A stretch of DNA of 64,000 bases from Caldicoprobacter guelmensis (GCF_016908415.1 NZ_JAFBDW010000001.1:124001-188000); one strand, 5' to 3'. Counted from the first letter of the stretch, positions 49,423-58,782 are shown. Notes: generated by a model not told the origin, from the sequence alone. Numbers and translations are program-made.

Positions 49423-49854
49423 GTGGTGAGGATACTGGCCTTGGACGTAGGCGATAAGCGAATAGGGGTAGCTGTCAGCGATACCATGGGGTGGACAGCA
49501 CAGGGACTCCATACTTTAGAAAAGTCTGATAAGGGTAAGCTGTTTTCGAGCCTGCGTAGCATATTGGAACAGTACCGCCCTGAGAAGGTCGTGGTTGGCC
49601 TGCCTGTAAACATGAATGGTACGTTGGGCCCACAGGCTGAAAAGGTGAAGCAATTCGTCCAAGAGCTCAAGGGCATATACTCGGGAGAGATTGTCTACTG
49701 GGATGAAAGGCTCACTACCCTTTCAGCCCATCGGTTGATGATCGATGCAGGGGTTCGACGTAACAGGAGGAAGCAAAAGGCTGACAAGATAGCAGCCGTA
49801 CTCATTCTTCAAAGCTACTTGGATTACTTAAATAATAAAAAGAAAGAAGGTTGA
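49423..49854 (+). CDS. ruvX: Holliday-junction-resolvase-like protein RuvX/YqgF
   Basis: RNase H-fold nuclease implicated in pre-16S rRNA processing. It has the strand ILALDVGDKRIGVAVSD, the VVGLPVNMNGTLGPQAEKV block and DERLTTLSAHRLM with the conserved Asp-Glu. Length 143 residues. GTG 49423 follows GGAAGGG; GTG 49426 is equally possible. The stop is 5 bp before the DUF1292 start. Confidence 0.93.
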   Translation: MVRILALDVGDKRIGVAVSDTMGWTAQGLHTLEKSDKGKLFSSLRSILEQYRPEKVVVGLPVNMNGTLGPQAEKVKQFVQELKGIYSGEIVYWDERLTTLSAHRLMIDAGVRRNRRKQKADKIAAVLILQSYLDYLNNKKKEG

Positions 49855-49859
49855 TTTGC

Positions 49860-50162
49860 ATGGAAATGGAATCTCACGTAATTGAGCTCATCGATGAGAA
49901 CAACGAGGTTGTGCAGTTTGAACACCTACTCACCTTGGATTTCGGTGATAGGGAGTACATGGTGTTGCTGCCAATGGAAGAGGAAGATGACATTGATACT
50001 GAAGAGGGTGAAGTGGTTATCCTCAGGGTAGAACAGGATGATGAAGGTAACGACATCTATGTGTCTATTGAAGATGAAGAGGAGCTGGAAGAGGTGTTTC
50101 AAGCCTTCCTTCAGGTGATGGCTCAGGAAGAGGCCTTTGACGATGATGAAGAAGACAGATAA
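49860..50162 (+). CDS. DUF1292 protein (YrzB-like)
   Basis: A 100-residue very acidic protein with HVIELIDENNEVVQFEHLLTLDFGDREYMVLLP and a C terminus rich in Asp/Glu. This is the DUF1292 family, almost always next to ruvX in Firmicutes; function unknown. TTG 49851 is in frame, but ATG 49860 lies 9 nt after AGAAGG. A strong terminator follows, isolating it from the flagellar operon. Confidence 0.88.
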   Translation: MEMESHVIELIDENNEVVQFEHLLTLDFGDREYMVLLPMEEEDDIDTEEGEVVILRVEQDDEGNDIYVSIEDEEELEEVFQAFLQVMAQEEAFDDDEEDR

Positions 50163-50182
50163 AAACGACTATTAAGTTTCCA

Positions 50183-50219
50183 AAAAGCGCATTTTGTACA
50201 ATGCGCTTTTTTATTTTTG
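50183..50219 (+). terminator. Strong Rho-independent terminator
   Basis: AAAAAGCGCATT (50183-50194) is fully complementary to AATGCGCTTTTT (50201-50212), with a 6-nt loop, then TTATTTTTG. It separates the alaS region from the flagellar operon. Confidence 0.92.
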
Positions 50220-50315
50220 CAAAAAATTTTGTTTTATTAACAAGGATTTTGCAATTTTTTATCGAATTATAGTTGATAGGTGTTATTGGATAATTGTGGC
50301 TGGAAGGTGATAAAA

Positions 50316-50726
50316 TTGTTGAACAGGCTTTTTTCCAATATGGGCATTTTGGAAAAGGCTTTGGACGCCGCATGGTTGCGAAACGAGGTCATAGCCCATA
50401 ATATCGCCAACGCCGATACCCCTGGTTACAAGAAATATAAGGTGGTTTTTGAAGAGGAGCTAAAGTCCGCCATTGAGGCAAGCGCCTTAAAGGGTAAAAA
50501 GACGAGGCCCAAACACCTTGATATAGGTGCAACCTCTATTGACCAGGTAAGCCCGCGGATTGTGCGCACAGGTGGCACTCAGATGAGGGAAGATGGAAAT
50601 AACGTTGATATGGATGAGGAGATGACCAACCTAGCAAAAAATTCCATTATGTACAATGCATTGGTGCAAAAGATAGCGGGTGAGTTTCGTAAATTAAAGG
50701 CGGTCATAAATGAGGGAAGGAGGTAA
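50316..50726 (+). CDS. flgB: Flagellar basal-body rod protein FlgB
   Basis: Proximal rod subunit, first gene of the flagellar operon. It has the rod/hook signature LRNEVIAHNIANADTPGYKK near residue 20 and the usual short C terminus (MYNALVQKIAGEFRKLK) for axial packing. A GTG at 50280 is in frame, but TTG 50316 (or 50319) follows GGAAGGTGA and begins the family N terminus, giving 136 residues. No clear promoter was found in the AT-rich 100 bp upstream. flgC starts 3 bp after the stop. Confidence 0.95.
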   Translation: MLNRLFSNMGILEKALDAAWLRNEVIAHNIANADTPGYKKYKVVFEEELKSAIEASALKGKKTRPKHLDIGATSIDQVSPRIVRTGGTQMREDGNNVDMDEEMTNLAKNSIMYNALVQKIAGEFRKLKAVINEGRR

Positions 50727-50729
50727 AAA

Positions 50730-51164
50730 ATGTTTAGATCCTTTGACATAAGCGCTTCGGCTCTTACGTTGAATAAGCTGCGTATGGACGTCATCGCTCA
50801 AAATATTGCAAATGCTCAGACTACCAGGACGGAAACAGGGGAGCCCTATCGCCGAAAAGTGGTGGTGGTAAGGGAAGAGCAGAATATCAAGCCATTTGGT
50901 CAGTATTTGAGGGAGAGCATGGGCGGATTTTCGGGGGGCGGCGTTAAAGCTGTGAGGATTCAAGGTGATCCCACGCCTTTCAAAAGGGTCTACGACCCGG
51001 GTCATCCCGATGCTGATGAGGATGGGTATGTATTGATGCCCAACGTGGAAATTTTAAGAGAAATGGTTGATATGATTTCGGCTACACGTTCTTATGAAGC
51101 CAATGTCACTGCTTTTAACGCATCCAAAAATATGGCCATGAAGGCTTTGGAAATCGGTAGATAG
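50730..51164 (+). CDS. flgC: Flagellar basal-body rod protein FlgC
   Basis: Rod subunit of 144 residues. The signature LRMDVIAQNIANAQTTRT is near residue 17. The central ILREMVDMISATRSYEANVTAFNASKNMAMKALEIGR is the FlgC C-terminal helix. ATG 50730 follows AAGGAGG. fliE lies 15 bp downstream. Confidence 0.96.
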   Translation: MFRSFDISASALTLNKLRMDVIAQNIANAQTTRTETGEPYRRKVVVVREEQNIKPFGQYLRESMGGFSGGGVKAVRIQGDPTPFKRVYDPGHPDADEDGYVLMPNVEILREMVDMISATRSYEANVTAFNASKNMAMKALEIGR

Positions 51165-51179
51165 AAGGGGTGAATTTTT

Positions 51180-51473
51180 GTGCAGGTGGGCTCTATTACG
51201 GCTTCTAAAGACATTGCAGGGGTAGCCAGTAGTTTGAGGAAGCAGGAGAGGGGCATATCTTTTGGCGATATGCTGAAGCAAGCCATATCGGATTTACAGC
51301 AGCTGCAGAAAATCAGTACATACGACAATTATCTTTTGGCCACTGGCCAGGCAGAAAGCCTCCACAAAGTCATGATAGACGCCGAAAAAGCTGAAATAGC
51401 ACTTCAGTTTACCCTCCAGGTCAGGAACAAGCTGCTGGAGGCATATCAGGAAATCATGCGCATGCAGATATGA
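51180..51473 (+). CDS. fliE: Flagellar hook-basal body protein FliE
   Basis: A 97-residue protein that joins the MS ring to the rod. It shows GISFGDMLKQAISDL, then LHKVMIDAEKAEIALQFTLQVRNKLLEAYQEIMRMQI, the classic FliE C-terminal helix. GTG 51180 follows AAGGGGTG. A 189-bp gap with a hairpin separates it from fliF, unlike the tight spacing elsewhere in the operon. Confidence 0.94.
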   Translation: MQVGSITASKDIAGVASSLRKQERGISFGDMLKQAISDLQQLQKISTYDNYLLATGQAESLHKVMIDAEKAEIALQFTLQVRNKLLEAYQEIMRMQI

Positions 51474-51597
51474 CCTGTTTTTATATGTTTGTTATGCGAC
51501 AAAATTTGAGGGTATGGTGAAAAATAGGTCGAAAGGCTGATTTATTTGTCTGGTAATTTTATGTAATATGGAGATAAATATTGGAAAGAGTAGTTGG

Positions 51598-51629
51598 TCA
51601 GCAGGGAACGATTAGGTGTTACCTGCTGA
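51598..51629 (+). repeat. Inverted repeat in the fliE-fliF gap
   Basis: TCAGCAGG (51598-51605) and CCTGCTGA (51622-51629) form a perfect 8-bp hairpin with a 16-nt loop, 33 bp before the fliF start. No T tract follows (AATTATAATG), so it is not a terminator. The remaining part of the 189-bp gap is AT-rich without an ORF. Confidence 0.6.
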
Positions 51630-51662
51630 AATTATAATGGGCACTAGGAAAGCGGGGATCAA

Positions 51663-53189
51663 ATGGCGTTGGCACTGGACACCATAAAACGACAACTCAA
51701 TCAGTATTGGGAGAAGCTGAATGGTACACAGAAAAAGGCATTTATCATCGGAGCAGGTGCGCTGCTACTGGTAATGGCCATTGCCGCTCTGCTTTTGTCC
51801 CGGCAGGAGTATGTTGTGCTTTACAGCGGTTTGGACAGCAAGGAAACAGCAGAGATATACTCCAAGTTAAAGGAGCTAAACGTTGAAGCAAAAGTGGAAG
51901 GGACGTCCACCATATTGGTTCCTAAGGATAAGGAAGTAGAGGTGAGGATGCAGCTTACAAGTGAGGGATATCCAAAAACCGGCTTTAATTACGATATATT
52001 CCTTAAAAACAGCAATTTTGGCCAAACCGACGAAGAGAAAAGGGCTTTGCTCATCATGCAGTTGCAGGAGCGCTTAAGCCAGGCCATAAGGTTTTTGGAT
52101 GGTGTGGAAGATGCCGTCGTTACCATCGCGATGCCTGAAAATGATGCTTTTGTGCTAAAAAGCCAACAAGTGCCTGTGACGGCTTCGGTGATAATCAAAA
52201 CAAAGCCGGGATATACCATAACCACATCTCAGGCAAATAACATAGTGCGTTTAGTCGCCAAAAGCGTGCCTGGTTTAAAAGAGGAAAACGTCACTGTTAT
52301 AGATACAAACATGAACGTTTTGACGGGCAATCATGGAGATAAGCAAGAGATGGTAGGTTCTCAGTTTGACCTGGAACACCAATTAGAAGACCGCATAAGG
52401 GATCAAGTTATAAGCCTGTTGGAGCCGGTTTTTGGCTATAAAAAGGTTGTTGCCACAGTCAATGTCAAGCTGAATTTCGATAAGAAAACTACTGAATCGG
52501 TGAGGTTTGAACCGGTAATAGATGAAAATGGAATAATTGCCAGCCGTGAGATTTTAAAGGAAAAGGTAAAGAATGCAGTGCCTGAAGGGGTGGTGGGGGA
52601 GGCTTCTAATACTACCCAGTATCCAGAACTTCAAAGCGCAGAGAACGGTTCATACGATAAGACACATGAAATAGTTAATTATGAAGTTAATGAAATAAAA
52701 GAAATTTTGGAAGAGCAGCAGGGAAAAGTGGAAGACCTTTCTATTTCGGTGGTCATAGACAATGAATCTCTAGATCCACAAATCCTTGGGCAGGTTAAAG
52801 AACTGGTGGCAGCTGCTGTGGGGACTGATGTCTCAAGGGTGGTGGTGCAAAACATGAAGTTTGACACCTCGCTACAGGAACAACTGCTTGAGGGGTTTAA
52901 ACAGCGTGAAGCCCAAAGCATAGGCTGGCAGTATTGGGTACTGCCAATTACAGTTGGGCTGGTGGCTGTAGCAATCGCCGTAGCGGTCATGCGCATGCGC
53001 TTGCGACGTGTCCATTTAGAAGTCGCCACTGCCCGAGAGGTGTTGGAAGAAACGGCTCCGCAGCCAACTCTGCCACAATTGGAGCTGACAGATCAGCACG
53101 AAGAGATCAAAAAGCGGCTTGAAAGGCTGGTGGCCGAACAGCCAGAAGCTGTGGCCCAACTTTTACGCAACTGGCTGAGCGAGGAGTAG
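51663..53189 (+). CDS. fliF: Flagellar MS-ring protein FliF
   Basis: Membrane ring of the basal body, 508 residues. A transmembrane helix lies at about 25-46 (AFIIGAGALLLVMAIAALLL) and a second at about 420-442. Ring-building motifs in between: LYSGLDSKETAEIYSKL, FNYDIFLKNSNFGQTDEEKR and YEVNEIKEILEEQQGKVEDLSISVVID. The C terminus (EEIKKRLERLVAEQPEAVAQLLRNWLSEE) is the FliG-binding tail. ATG 51663 follows AAGCGGGG. Confidence 0.97.
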   Translation: MALALDTIKRQLNQYWEKLNGTQKKAFIIGAGALLLVMAIAALLLSRQEYVVLYSGLDSKETAEIYSKLKELNVEAKVEGTSTILVPKDKEVEVRMQLTSEGYPKTGFNYDIFLKNSNFGQTDEEKRALLIMQLQERLSQAIRFLDGVEDAVVTIAMPENDAFVLKSQQVPVTASVIIKTKPGYTITTSQANNIVRLVAKSVPGLKEENVTVIDTNMNVLTGNHGDKQEMVGSQFDLEHQLEDRIRDQVISLLEPVFGYKKVVATVNVKLNFDKKTTESVRFEPVIDENGIIASREILKEKVKNAVPEGVVGEASNTTQYPELQSAENGSYDKTHEIVNYEVNEIKEILEEQQGKVEDLSISVVIDNESLDPQILGQVKELVAAAVGTDVSRVVVQNMKFDTSLQEQLLEGFKQREAQSIGWQYWVLPITVGLVAVAIAVAVMRMRLRRVHLEVATAREVLEETAPQPTLPQLELTDQHEEIKKRLERLVAEQPEAVAQLLRNWLSEE

Positions 53190-53199
53190 GAGGAGTTGT

Positions 53200-54210
53200 A
53201 TGCCGGAGAGGGAAGTGCTGACAGGCCGTAAAAAGGCAGCAATATTGCTCGTAGCCCTTGGCAAAGAGAAGGCATCTGAAATATACAAGCATTTGAATGA
53301 GGATGAAATCGAGCAGTTAACGCTAGAGATAGCTAATCTATCCAAAGTTGATGCAGATGTTAAGAATAAAGTAATGGAAGAGTTTTACCAATTGTGTCTG
53401 GCGCGGAACTACATATCCGAAGGCGGTATCGAGTATGCAAGGGAGATCTTAGAGCGGGCTATGGGCAGTCAGAAGGCATTGGAAATTATAAACAAGCTTA
53501 CCTCGTCTTTGCAGGTCAGGCCTTTTGATTTCATAAGGAAGGCTGAGCCTTCGCAAATTCTCAATTTTATACAGAATGAACATCCCCAGACCATAGCTCT
53601 GGTGTTGGCTTACTTGCGCCCGCAGCAAGCAGCCGCCATAATCTCTGCACTGCCCCAGGAAAAGCAGGTGGAGGTGGCCACCAGGATAGCGCTGATGGAT
53701 CGAACCTCTCCGGACGTCATAAAAGAAGTGGAGAGGGTGCTAGAGAAAAAGCTTTCTTCTATGTTGACAGCTGATTTTACAAACGCCGGCGGAATTCAAG
53801 CTTTAGTAGATATATTGCTATCGGTTGATCGAGGTACAGAGAAGTATATAATTGAAAATCTAGAGCTCAGGGATAAGGAGTTGGCTGAAGAGATAAGAAA
53901 GAGAATGTTTGTGTTTGAGGATATTGTCACGCTGGATAACCGTTCTATACAGAGGTTCCTCCGAGAAGTGGACAACAGCGACCTGGCATTGGCGCTCAAA
54001 GGAGCCAGCGAAGAGGTTAAAAAGGTCATATTTGCAAATATGTCCAAACGCCTGCAGGAGATGATAAAGGAAGACATGGAATACATGGGCCCGGTAAGGC
54101 TCAGGGACGTGGAAAATGCGCAGCAGAAAATAGTAAACATAATAAGGCAGCTTGAAGAGGCCGGCGAGATCATAATATCACGGGGAGGCGGTGATGAGGT
54201 AATTGTCTAA
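53200..54210 (+). CDS. fliG: Flagellar motor switch protein FliG
   Basis: C-ring protein that generates torque against the MotA stator. The 336-residue product has LTGRKKAAILLVALGKEKASEIYKHL, the EHPQTIALVLAYLRPQQAAAIIS middle domain and the C-terminal torque helix with charged residues (FEDIVTLDNRSIQRFLREVDNSDLALALKGASEEVK). ATG 53200 follows GGAGG. It overlaps fliH by 8 bp. Confidence 0.97.
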   Translation: MPEREVLTGRKKAAILLVALGKEKASEIYKHLNEDEIEQLTLEIANLSKVDADVKNKVMEEFYQLCLARNYISEGGIEYAREILERAMGSQKALEIINKLTSSLQVRPFDFIRKAEPSQILNFIQNEHPQTIALVLAYLRPQQAAAIISALPQEKQVEVATRIALMDRTSPDVIKEVERVLEKKLSSMLTADFTNAGGIQALVDILLSVDRGTEKYIIENLELRDKELAEEIRKRMFVFEDIVTLDNRSIQRFLREVDNSDLALALKGASEEVKKVIFANMSKRLQEMIKEDMEYMGPVRLRDVENAQQKIVNIIRQLEEAGEIIISRGGGDEVIV

Positions 54211-54934
54211 CGTATTGAAGTCCCATAGGATTTGTGTGAACCCAGAAAGCCGTTTTACCCTTCAAAAGAGGATGCACTTTGCGGTAAGCATGGACACTTC
54301 TAATATTCCTGGTCAAACGGTGAACCCCGTTGAACGCATTGCGGAAATTGAAATGGTAAAGCGGGATGCTGAAGCTATTAGACACAAGGCTCAAGAGGAA
54401 GCAAAGACAATAATAGCTGAAGCTACCAAGGAGGCTCAAAGGATAAAGGAGCAGGCAAGGGAGGCAGGATTTCAGGCTGGCTTCCAAAAAGGGCTGGAGG
54501 ATGCCCAGAAACAGTTTTTATCCGAAATCGATGAGGTTCAGCGTATGAAAGAAGAGGTTATAAGGGAAAGAGAGATGCTTTATAAGCAGTTTGAGCAAGA
54601 CATTGTGGCTCTGGCTTTGGATATTGCAAAACGCGCTATATATGACCGCTTAGAAACAGACGATGAGGCTTTAGCCCAGTTAATCGAATCAACGCTGAGG
54701 AAAATCCAAGGGAGGGTGAAGGTACAGCTTAAGGTGAGCAAGCAGGATTACGACAGAATAGGCCAGCTGAAAGAGCGTTTTTTGGCCAAGCTACCTCACA
54801 TCGAAGATATGGATATTGTAGCAGATGACTTTTTGAGCTCTGGAAGCTGCGTGGTGGATACGGGCAGAGGCATTGTTGATGGCAGCGTCGATACTCGAAT
54901 AAGAGAAATTGAAGCGGTTTTGGTGAGGCATTGA
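54203..54934 (+). CDS. fliH: Flagellar assembly protein FliH
   Basis: Stator-like regulator of the FliI export ATPase, 243 residues. The N-terminal half is a long coiled coil (about 50-130) including the GxxxG-like AGFQAGFQKGLEDAQ. The C-terminal domain (about 135-240) has DIVALALDIAKRAIYDRL and DSGSCVVDT-like text (SSGSCVVDTGRGIVDGSVDTRI). TTG 54203 overlaps the end of fliG and is preceded by GATGAGG. Confidence 0.9.
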   Translation: MSNVLKSHRICVNPESRFTLQKRMHFAVSMDTSNIPGQTVNPVERIAEIEMVKRDAEAIRHKAQEEAKTIIAEATKEAQRIKEQAREAGFQAGFQKGLEDAQKQFLSEIDEVQRMKEEVIREREMLYKQFEQDIVALALDIAKRAIYDRLETDDEALAQLIESTLRKIQGRVKVQLKVSKQDYDRIGQLKERFLAKLPHIEDMDIVADDFLSSGSCVVDTGRGIVDGSVDTRIREIEAVLVRH

Positions 54935-54935
54935 C

Positions 54936-56249
54936 ATGGGTTGTGTCTCGCTTAAAAAATACAGGGATATGATAAGTAAGGTTGAGGTTATAAAGCGTAC
55001 CGGACAAGTAGTTCAGGTTATTGGGCTTACAATAGAAGCTGAGGCCCCTGCCGGGGAAGTAGGTGAGATATGCTATGTATACAATGCAAAGGAGACCGAG
55101 CATATCTCTGCAGAGATAGTCGGATTTCGTAAAGACAGGATATTGCTCATGCCCTATGGGGACCTCAATGGCATAGGACCTGGCAGCAAGGTGGTATTTA
55201 CCGGCAGGCCGTTCACAATTGCCGTAAGCAATCGGCTTGTCGGGCGGGTACTGGACGGGCTGGGCAATCCCATGGATGGAGGGCCCGCTGTGGAACCAGA
55301 GGCGTGGCTCGGTATCCAGAATACGCCGCCCCATCCTCTGAATCGTCAAAGGATTTCAAAGCCGATAGCGCTGGGAGTAAGGGCTATAGATGGGTTATTG
55401 ACCTGCGGGCAGGGGCAAAGGCTGGGGATCTTTGCAGGCAGTGGGGTGGGGAAGAGTACTCTTCTCGGAATGATAGCGCGCAACACCCTTGCCGATGTCA
55501 ACGTCATCGCTCTCATAGGCGAACGGGGCAGGGAAGTGAGGGAATTTATAGAAAAAGACCTTAAAGAGGGTTTGGAGCGCTCTGTCATAGTGGTAGCCAC
55601 AGCGGATCAACCGCCGCTGGTGCGCCTGAAAGCAGCTTTTGTTGCAACCACCATAGCCGAATTTTTCAGGGATCAAGGGAAAAAGGTGCTGCTCATGATG
55701 GATTCACTGACGCGCTTTGCCATGGCGCAGCGAGAGGTGGGCCTGGCCATAGGGGAACCTCCGGTTTCCAGGGGTTACACCCCATCGGTGTTTTCGATAT
55801 TGCCTAAATTGCTAGAGAGGGTGGGAAACGCAGAAACAGGCTCCATAACCGGCCTTTATACCGTGCTGGTGGATGGCGATGACTTCAACGAACCCATCAG
55901 CGATGCGGTTCGCGGAATACTGGATGGGCATATAATCCTGTCGAGAAGGTTGGCCAACCGTAATCACTATCCCGCCATTGACGTCCTGGGCAGCGTAAGC
56001 AGGGTTATGCCCGATATCGTCGATAAAAACCATATGATGCTGGCAGGCAAGATAAAGGCAATGATGGCGACTTATGAAGAGGCCAGGGACCTTGTGAATA
56101 TAGGTGCCTACCGCCGCGGCAGCAATCCCGAATTGGATGAAGCCATCGAAAAGATGCCGTATATAGCCGAGTTTTTACAGCAAGCCGTGGATGAGAAAGC
56201 CGATTTTGAAGACACCTGCCAATGGATGGAAAGGATAGCTAGTCAGTGA
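54936..56249 (+). CDS. fliI: Flagellum-specific export ATPase FliI
   Basis: Type III secretion ATPase of 437 residues, related to F1-beta. Walker A is AGSGVGKST (K173), Walker B is KVLLMMDSLTRFAMAQREV, with a conserved GERGREVREFI (catalytic Glu) and GYTPSVFSILPKLLERVG. It starts at ATG 54936, one base after the fliH stop. Works with FliH and FliJ at the base of the export gate. Confidence 0.97.
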   Translation: MGCVSLKKYRDMISKVEVIKRTGQVVQVIGLTIEAEAPAGEVGEICYVYNAKETEHISAEIVGFRKDRILLMPYGDLNGIGPGSKVVFTGRPFTIAVSNRLVGRVLDGLGNPMDGGPAVEPEAWLGIQNTPPHPLNRQRISKPIALGVRAIDGLLTCGQGQRLGIFAGSGVGKSTLLGMIARNTLADVNVIALIGERGREVREFIEKDLKEGLERSVIVVATADQPPLVRLKAAFVATTIAEFFRDQGKKVLLMMDSLTRFAMAQREVGLAIGEPPVSRGYTPSVFSILPKLLERVGNAETGSITGLYTVLVDGDDFNEPISDAVRGILDGHIILSRRLANRNHYPAIDVLGSVSRVMPDIVDKNHMMLAGKIKAMMATYEEARDLVNIGAYRRGSNPELDEAIEKMPYIAEFLQQAVDEKADFEDTCQWMERIASQ

Positions 56250-56269
56250 AGCCGGAGGAGAAACAAGGT

Positions 56270-56734
56270 ATGGCAAAGTTTAAGTTTTCTTTGGAGGTTT
56301 TGCTTAAAGTAAAAGAGCTGAAGAAAAGGCAGGCTGAGACGGAATACGCCGAAGTGCAAAGGAAGCTTGACAGGCAACTGGCGATGCTGTCTAAGCTGAC
56401 TGATGAATACCACGGCGTTGTCTCGGAAATGGACCGCATTGCTGCCAATGGTACGACCGTATATCATATGAAGAGATATTCTGATTATTCTCTTGCGCTT
56501 CGAAGGCAGGTAGAGTTACAACAACAGGTGGTTGACAAAGTGACCAATGATGTGGATGCTGCAAAATCCAGGTTGATTGGTTTGATAAGAGAGGTCAATG
56601 TATTGAACGAGGTGAAGGAAAGGCAGTATTATCAGTACCGACTGGAAGAGGAAAAGAGGTACCAAAATGCGATAGATGAATACGCCAGCTATAAAATATA
56701 CAAGCAGGGTGGATTGATAAATGGCAGGACATGA
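56270..56734 (+). CDS. fliJ: Flagellar export chaperone FliJ
   Basis: A 154-residue, almost wholly helical coiled-coil protein that links FliI to the export gate. The N terminus FKFSLEVLLKVKELKKRQAETEYAEVQRKLDRQ is typical. GTG 56246 is in frame (overlapping fliI), but ATG 56270, 9 nt after GGAGGAG, gives the family N terminus. It overlaps the next gene by 14 bp. Confidence 0.9.
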   Translation: MAKFKFSLEVLLKVKELKKRQAETEYAEVQRKLDRQLAMLSKLTDEYHGVVSEMDRIAANGTTVYHMKRYSDYSLALRRQVELQQQVVDKVTNDVDAAKSRLIGLIREVNVLNEVKERQYYQYRLEEEKRYQNAIDEYASYKIYKQGGLINGRT

Positions 56735-57308
56735 GGAGGTTATAAGAGAGGTATTTTACAGCAAAAGGGGAGCCGTATGGCCTTTTATATTAGGACTGGT
56801 GCTATTTGTCATTACCGCTATAGGGTTACTTTTCTTTTTCAACGTGGGTGGTATAAGAGATGTGGTGGTGAGGTTAGCCTTTCATTCTAAAGCTGTAAGC
56901 AACCAGCAATCAGAGGGAAACCTTAAGTTACAGCAGCAGTTAAAAGCCATTGAAGAAGAAAAAAGCAGGTTAAAGGATTTTGAAAATCAGCTCAATGCTT
57001 TAAAGAGCGAGCTTGAAGGTAAGCAACAGGAACTTGAGCAGAGGGAGATTAAACTGCAGCAGAAAGAAAAAGAGATTGAGGAACTCCAGCAGAGGCTTTC
57101 TAGCCAGTTTGAAAACATAAGGGACATTGCCAAGGTCTATGAAAATATGGAACCAGAGCAAGCCGCTTCTATTCTATCACAGATGGAGGATAGTTCTCTT
57201 GTCATCCAGATACTCAGGAACTTGTCCAAGGAGAAGAGCGGTGAAATTTTGGGAGCAATGGATTCAAAAAAGGCAGCCGAATTGACGCGGCAAATGGCTG
57301 GAGAGTAA
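56721..57308 (+). CDS. MotE/YlxF-like flagellar protein (MgtE N-domain type)
   Basis: A 195-residue membrane protein with one transmembrane segment (about 17-38), a coiled coil (about 70-135, EEEKSRLKDFENQLNALKSEL) and a C-terminal MgtE-intracellular-like domain (VYENMEPEQAASILSQMEDSSLVIQILRNLSKEKSGEILGAMDSKKAAELTRQM). The same architecture is seen in MotE/YlxF encoded between fliJ and fliK. Probable periplasmic chaperone or stator-associated role. ATG 56721 overlaps fliJ. Confidence 0.85.
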   Translation: MAGHEEVIREVFYSKRGAVWPFILGLVLFVITAIGLLFFFNVGGIRDVVVRLAFHSKAVSNQQSEGNLKLQQQLKAIEEEKSRLKDFENQLNALKSELEGKQQELEQREIKLQQKEKEIEELQQRLSSQFENIRDIAKVYENMEPEQAASILSQMEDSSLVIQILRNLSKEKSGEILGAMDSKKAAELTRQMAGE

Positions 57309-57351
57309 TTTTCCAGCTTTTGCATATAGTAAAAAGCCGAAAGGGGGTGAA

Positions 57352-58782
57352 ATGGTTGTGGATGTGAGTGCGGTGTGCGGTATCGCCCAAAGCGATGTCA
57401 TCGAAGGCAACGACAAATTAAAGGAGAGGCGTTCATGTGCCGTACATGAGGAAGGTTGGGGGAGCCAGTTTGCTTTGATACTGCAAAGCTTTATGCCGTT
57501 TCAAGCTGCGTATAGCTGTGAGACCAGCGGCCGTCAGGAGAGCCAGGGAAGTGAAATGCCTTTATTGGACAACATGCCGTCGGCCCTTCAGGCTTTATCA
57601 CGTTATGCATCATGGGAATCGATTTTAGCAGTATTGAAGGAGCAGAGGAGCTTAGTAGGACCCCAAATCCCGAACAATGAGGCTTTCGAGGAATTTTCTG
57701 AAGCCCTTCAAAAGAGCATTTTGCCGGGCTACCAAAATGCTCTCCCTTCACATCAGGTGCACTCTGCGTTTGAAAGGATTGATGATCACGGTGGTATACC
57801 TGACCAGGGAACAAGCCCTTTGTACTCAGCAGGCGATAAGGTATTTGATGATGGGCCAAGTGCTGACTGGGGCATGCATGCTGCCTCTGATGTTTTTGCT
57901 CATGAAGGAGAGCTAGAAGTGAAGGGAACGCTGGCTTCAGGGGTACGGGCGTATTACGGCTTAAGGTACATTGTAGAAGAGGCGACAGATGCTCAGTTGG
58001 CGATGGTTTTGAAGAAAGATGGCGATGCTATAGGTAGCTATAGCCAATTATTAGATGCATTAGGGAGGGCGGTTTTAAAGGATCAAAGCCTAAAAGACAA
58101 AAGCGTCTTTACAGGCTCAAAGCAGCACATTGAAAACGTGGAGCTGGAGTGGTCCGTTATAGGCGTAGATGGTAGGGGTGAAACCATGAATAATAGCAAT
58201 AATAGCACAGGCGATTTGGGTGATGCCAAAGGAGATTTGCATTTGAACTTTAGCATTGGCCATGAAGGGCATGCAGGGGAAGGCCTATATGCTGTGGGGC
58301 ATCTCCAGGCGATATACAGCGATGAGATGAACCCCGTATTTGACGAGAAGCTTATAAACCTTCATCGAGCGCTAGAGGAGATTGCTGATAGGGTGAGGGT
58401 TTTGCTTTCAGAGAGACGCTCGGAGGTGGAGGTGCGTCTAAAGCCACCTGAACTGGGCAAGATGGTGGTAAATGTGGCCATGACAAATGGGACGTTGGCG
58501 GTTAGAATCACTGTGGAATCCCACGCTGTCAAAGATTTTATACAAGCGCATGTACAGGAACTTAAAATGCTGCTTGCACAAGAGGGTTACGCCCTGGTAG
58601 ACATTGATGTAAACATGGACCAGGGTTATCAGCAACCGCAGCACGGCGGTGTGGGGAATGGTTGGGATTTTGGAAACCCTGTTTCCCGTAAAACAAAGGT
58701 CAGCGTTTCAGGAATGCAGCAAAGCGCCGTCAGGCCCAGTGCTTATTACCATGGATATCATAGTTTTGATTGCCTTGCATAA
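57352..58782 (+). CDS. fliK: Flagellar hook-length control protein FliK
   Basis: Molecular ruler and export-switch protein, 476 residues. The long N-terminal part is variable and lacks clear motifs. The C-terminal Flg_hook domain (about 335-430) includes SERRSEVEVRLKPPELGKMVVNVAMTNGTLAVRITVESHAVKDFIQAHVQELKMLLAQEGYAL. ATG 57352 follows AAAGGGGGTG. Its length is in the usual range. flgD follows 15 bp downstream. Confidence 0.9.
   Translation: MVVDVSAVCGIAQSDVIEGNDKLKERRSCAVHEEGWGSQFALILQSFMPFQAAYSCETSGRQESQGSEMPLLDNMPSALQALSRYASWESILAVLKEQRSLVGPQIPNNEAFEEFSEALQKSILPGYQNALPSHQVHSAFERIDDHGGIPDQGTSPLYSAGDKVFDDGPSADWGMHAASDVFAHEGELEVKGTLASGVRAYYGLRYIVEEATDAQLAMVLKKDGDAIGSYSQLLDALGRAVLKDQSLKDKSVFTGSKQHIENVELEWSVIGVDGRGETMNNSNNSTGDLGDAKGDLHLNFSIGHEGHAGEGLYAVGHLQAIYSDEMNPVFDEKLINLHRALEEIADRVRVLLSERRSEVEVRLKPPELGKMVVNVAMTNGTLAVRITVESHAVKDFIQAHVQELKMLLAQEGYALVDIDVNMDQGYQQPQHGGVGNGWDFGNPVSRKTKVSVSGMQQSAVRPSAYYHGYHSFDCLA

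Noticed and set aside
51598..51629. c-di-GMP-I riboswitch before fliF
   Set aside because: The conserved CAAACC and GGGACGCAAAG-type core sequences are absent.
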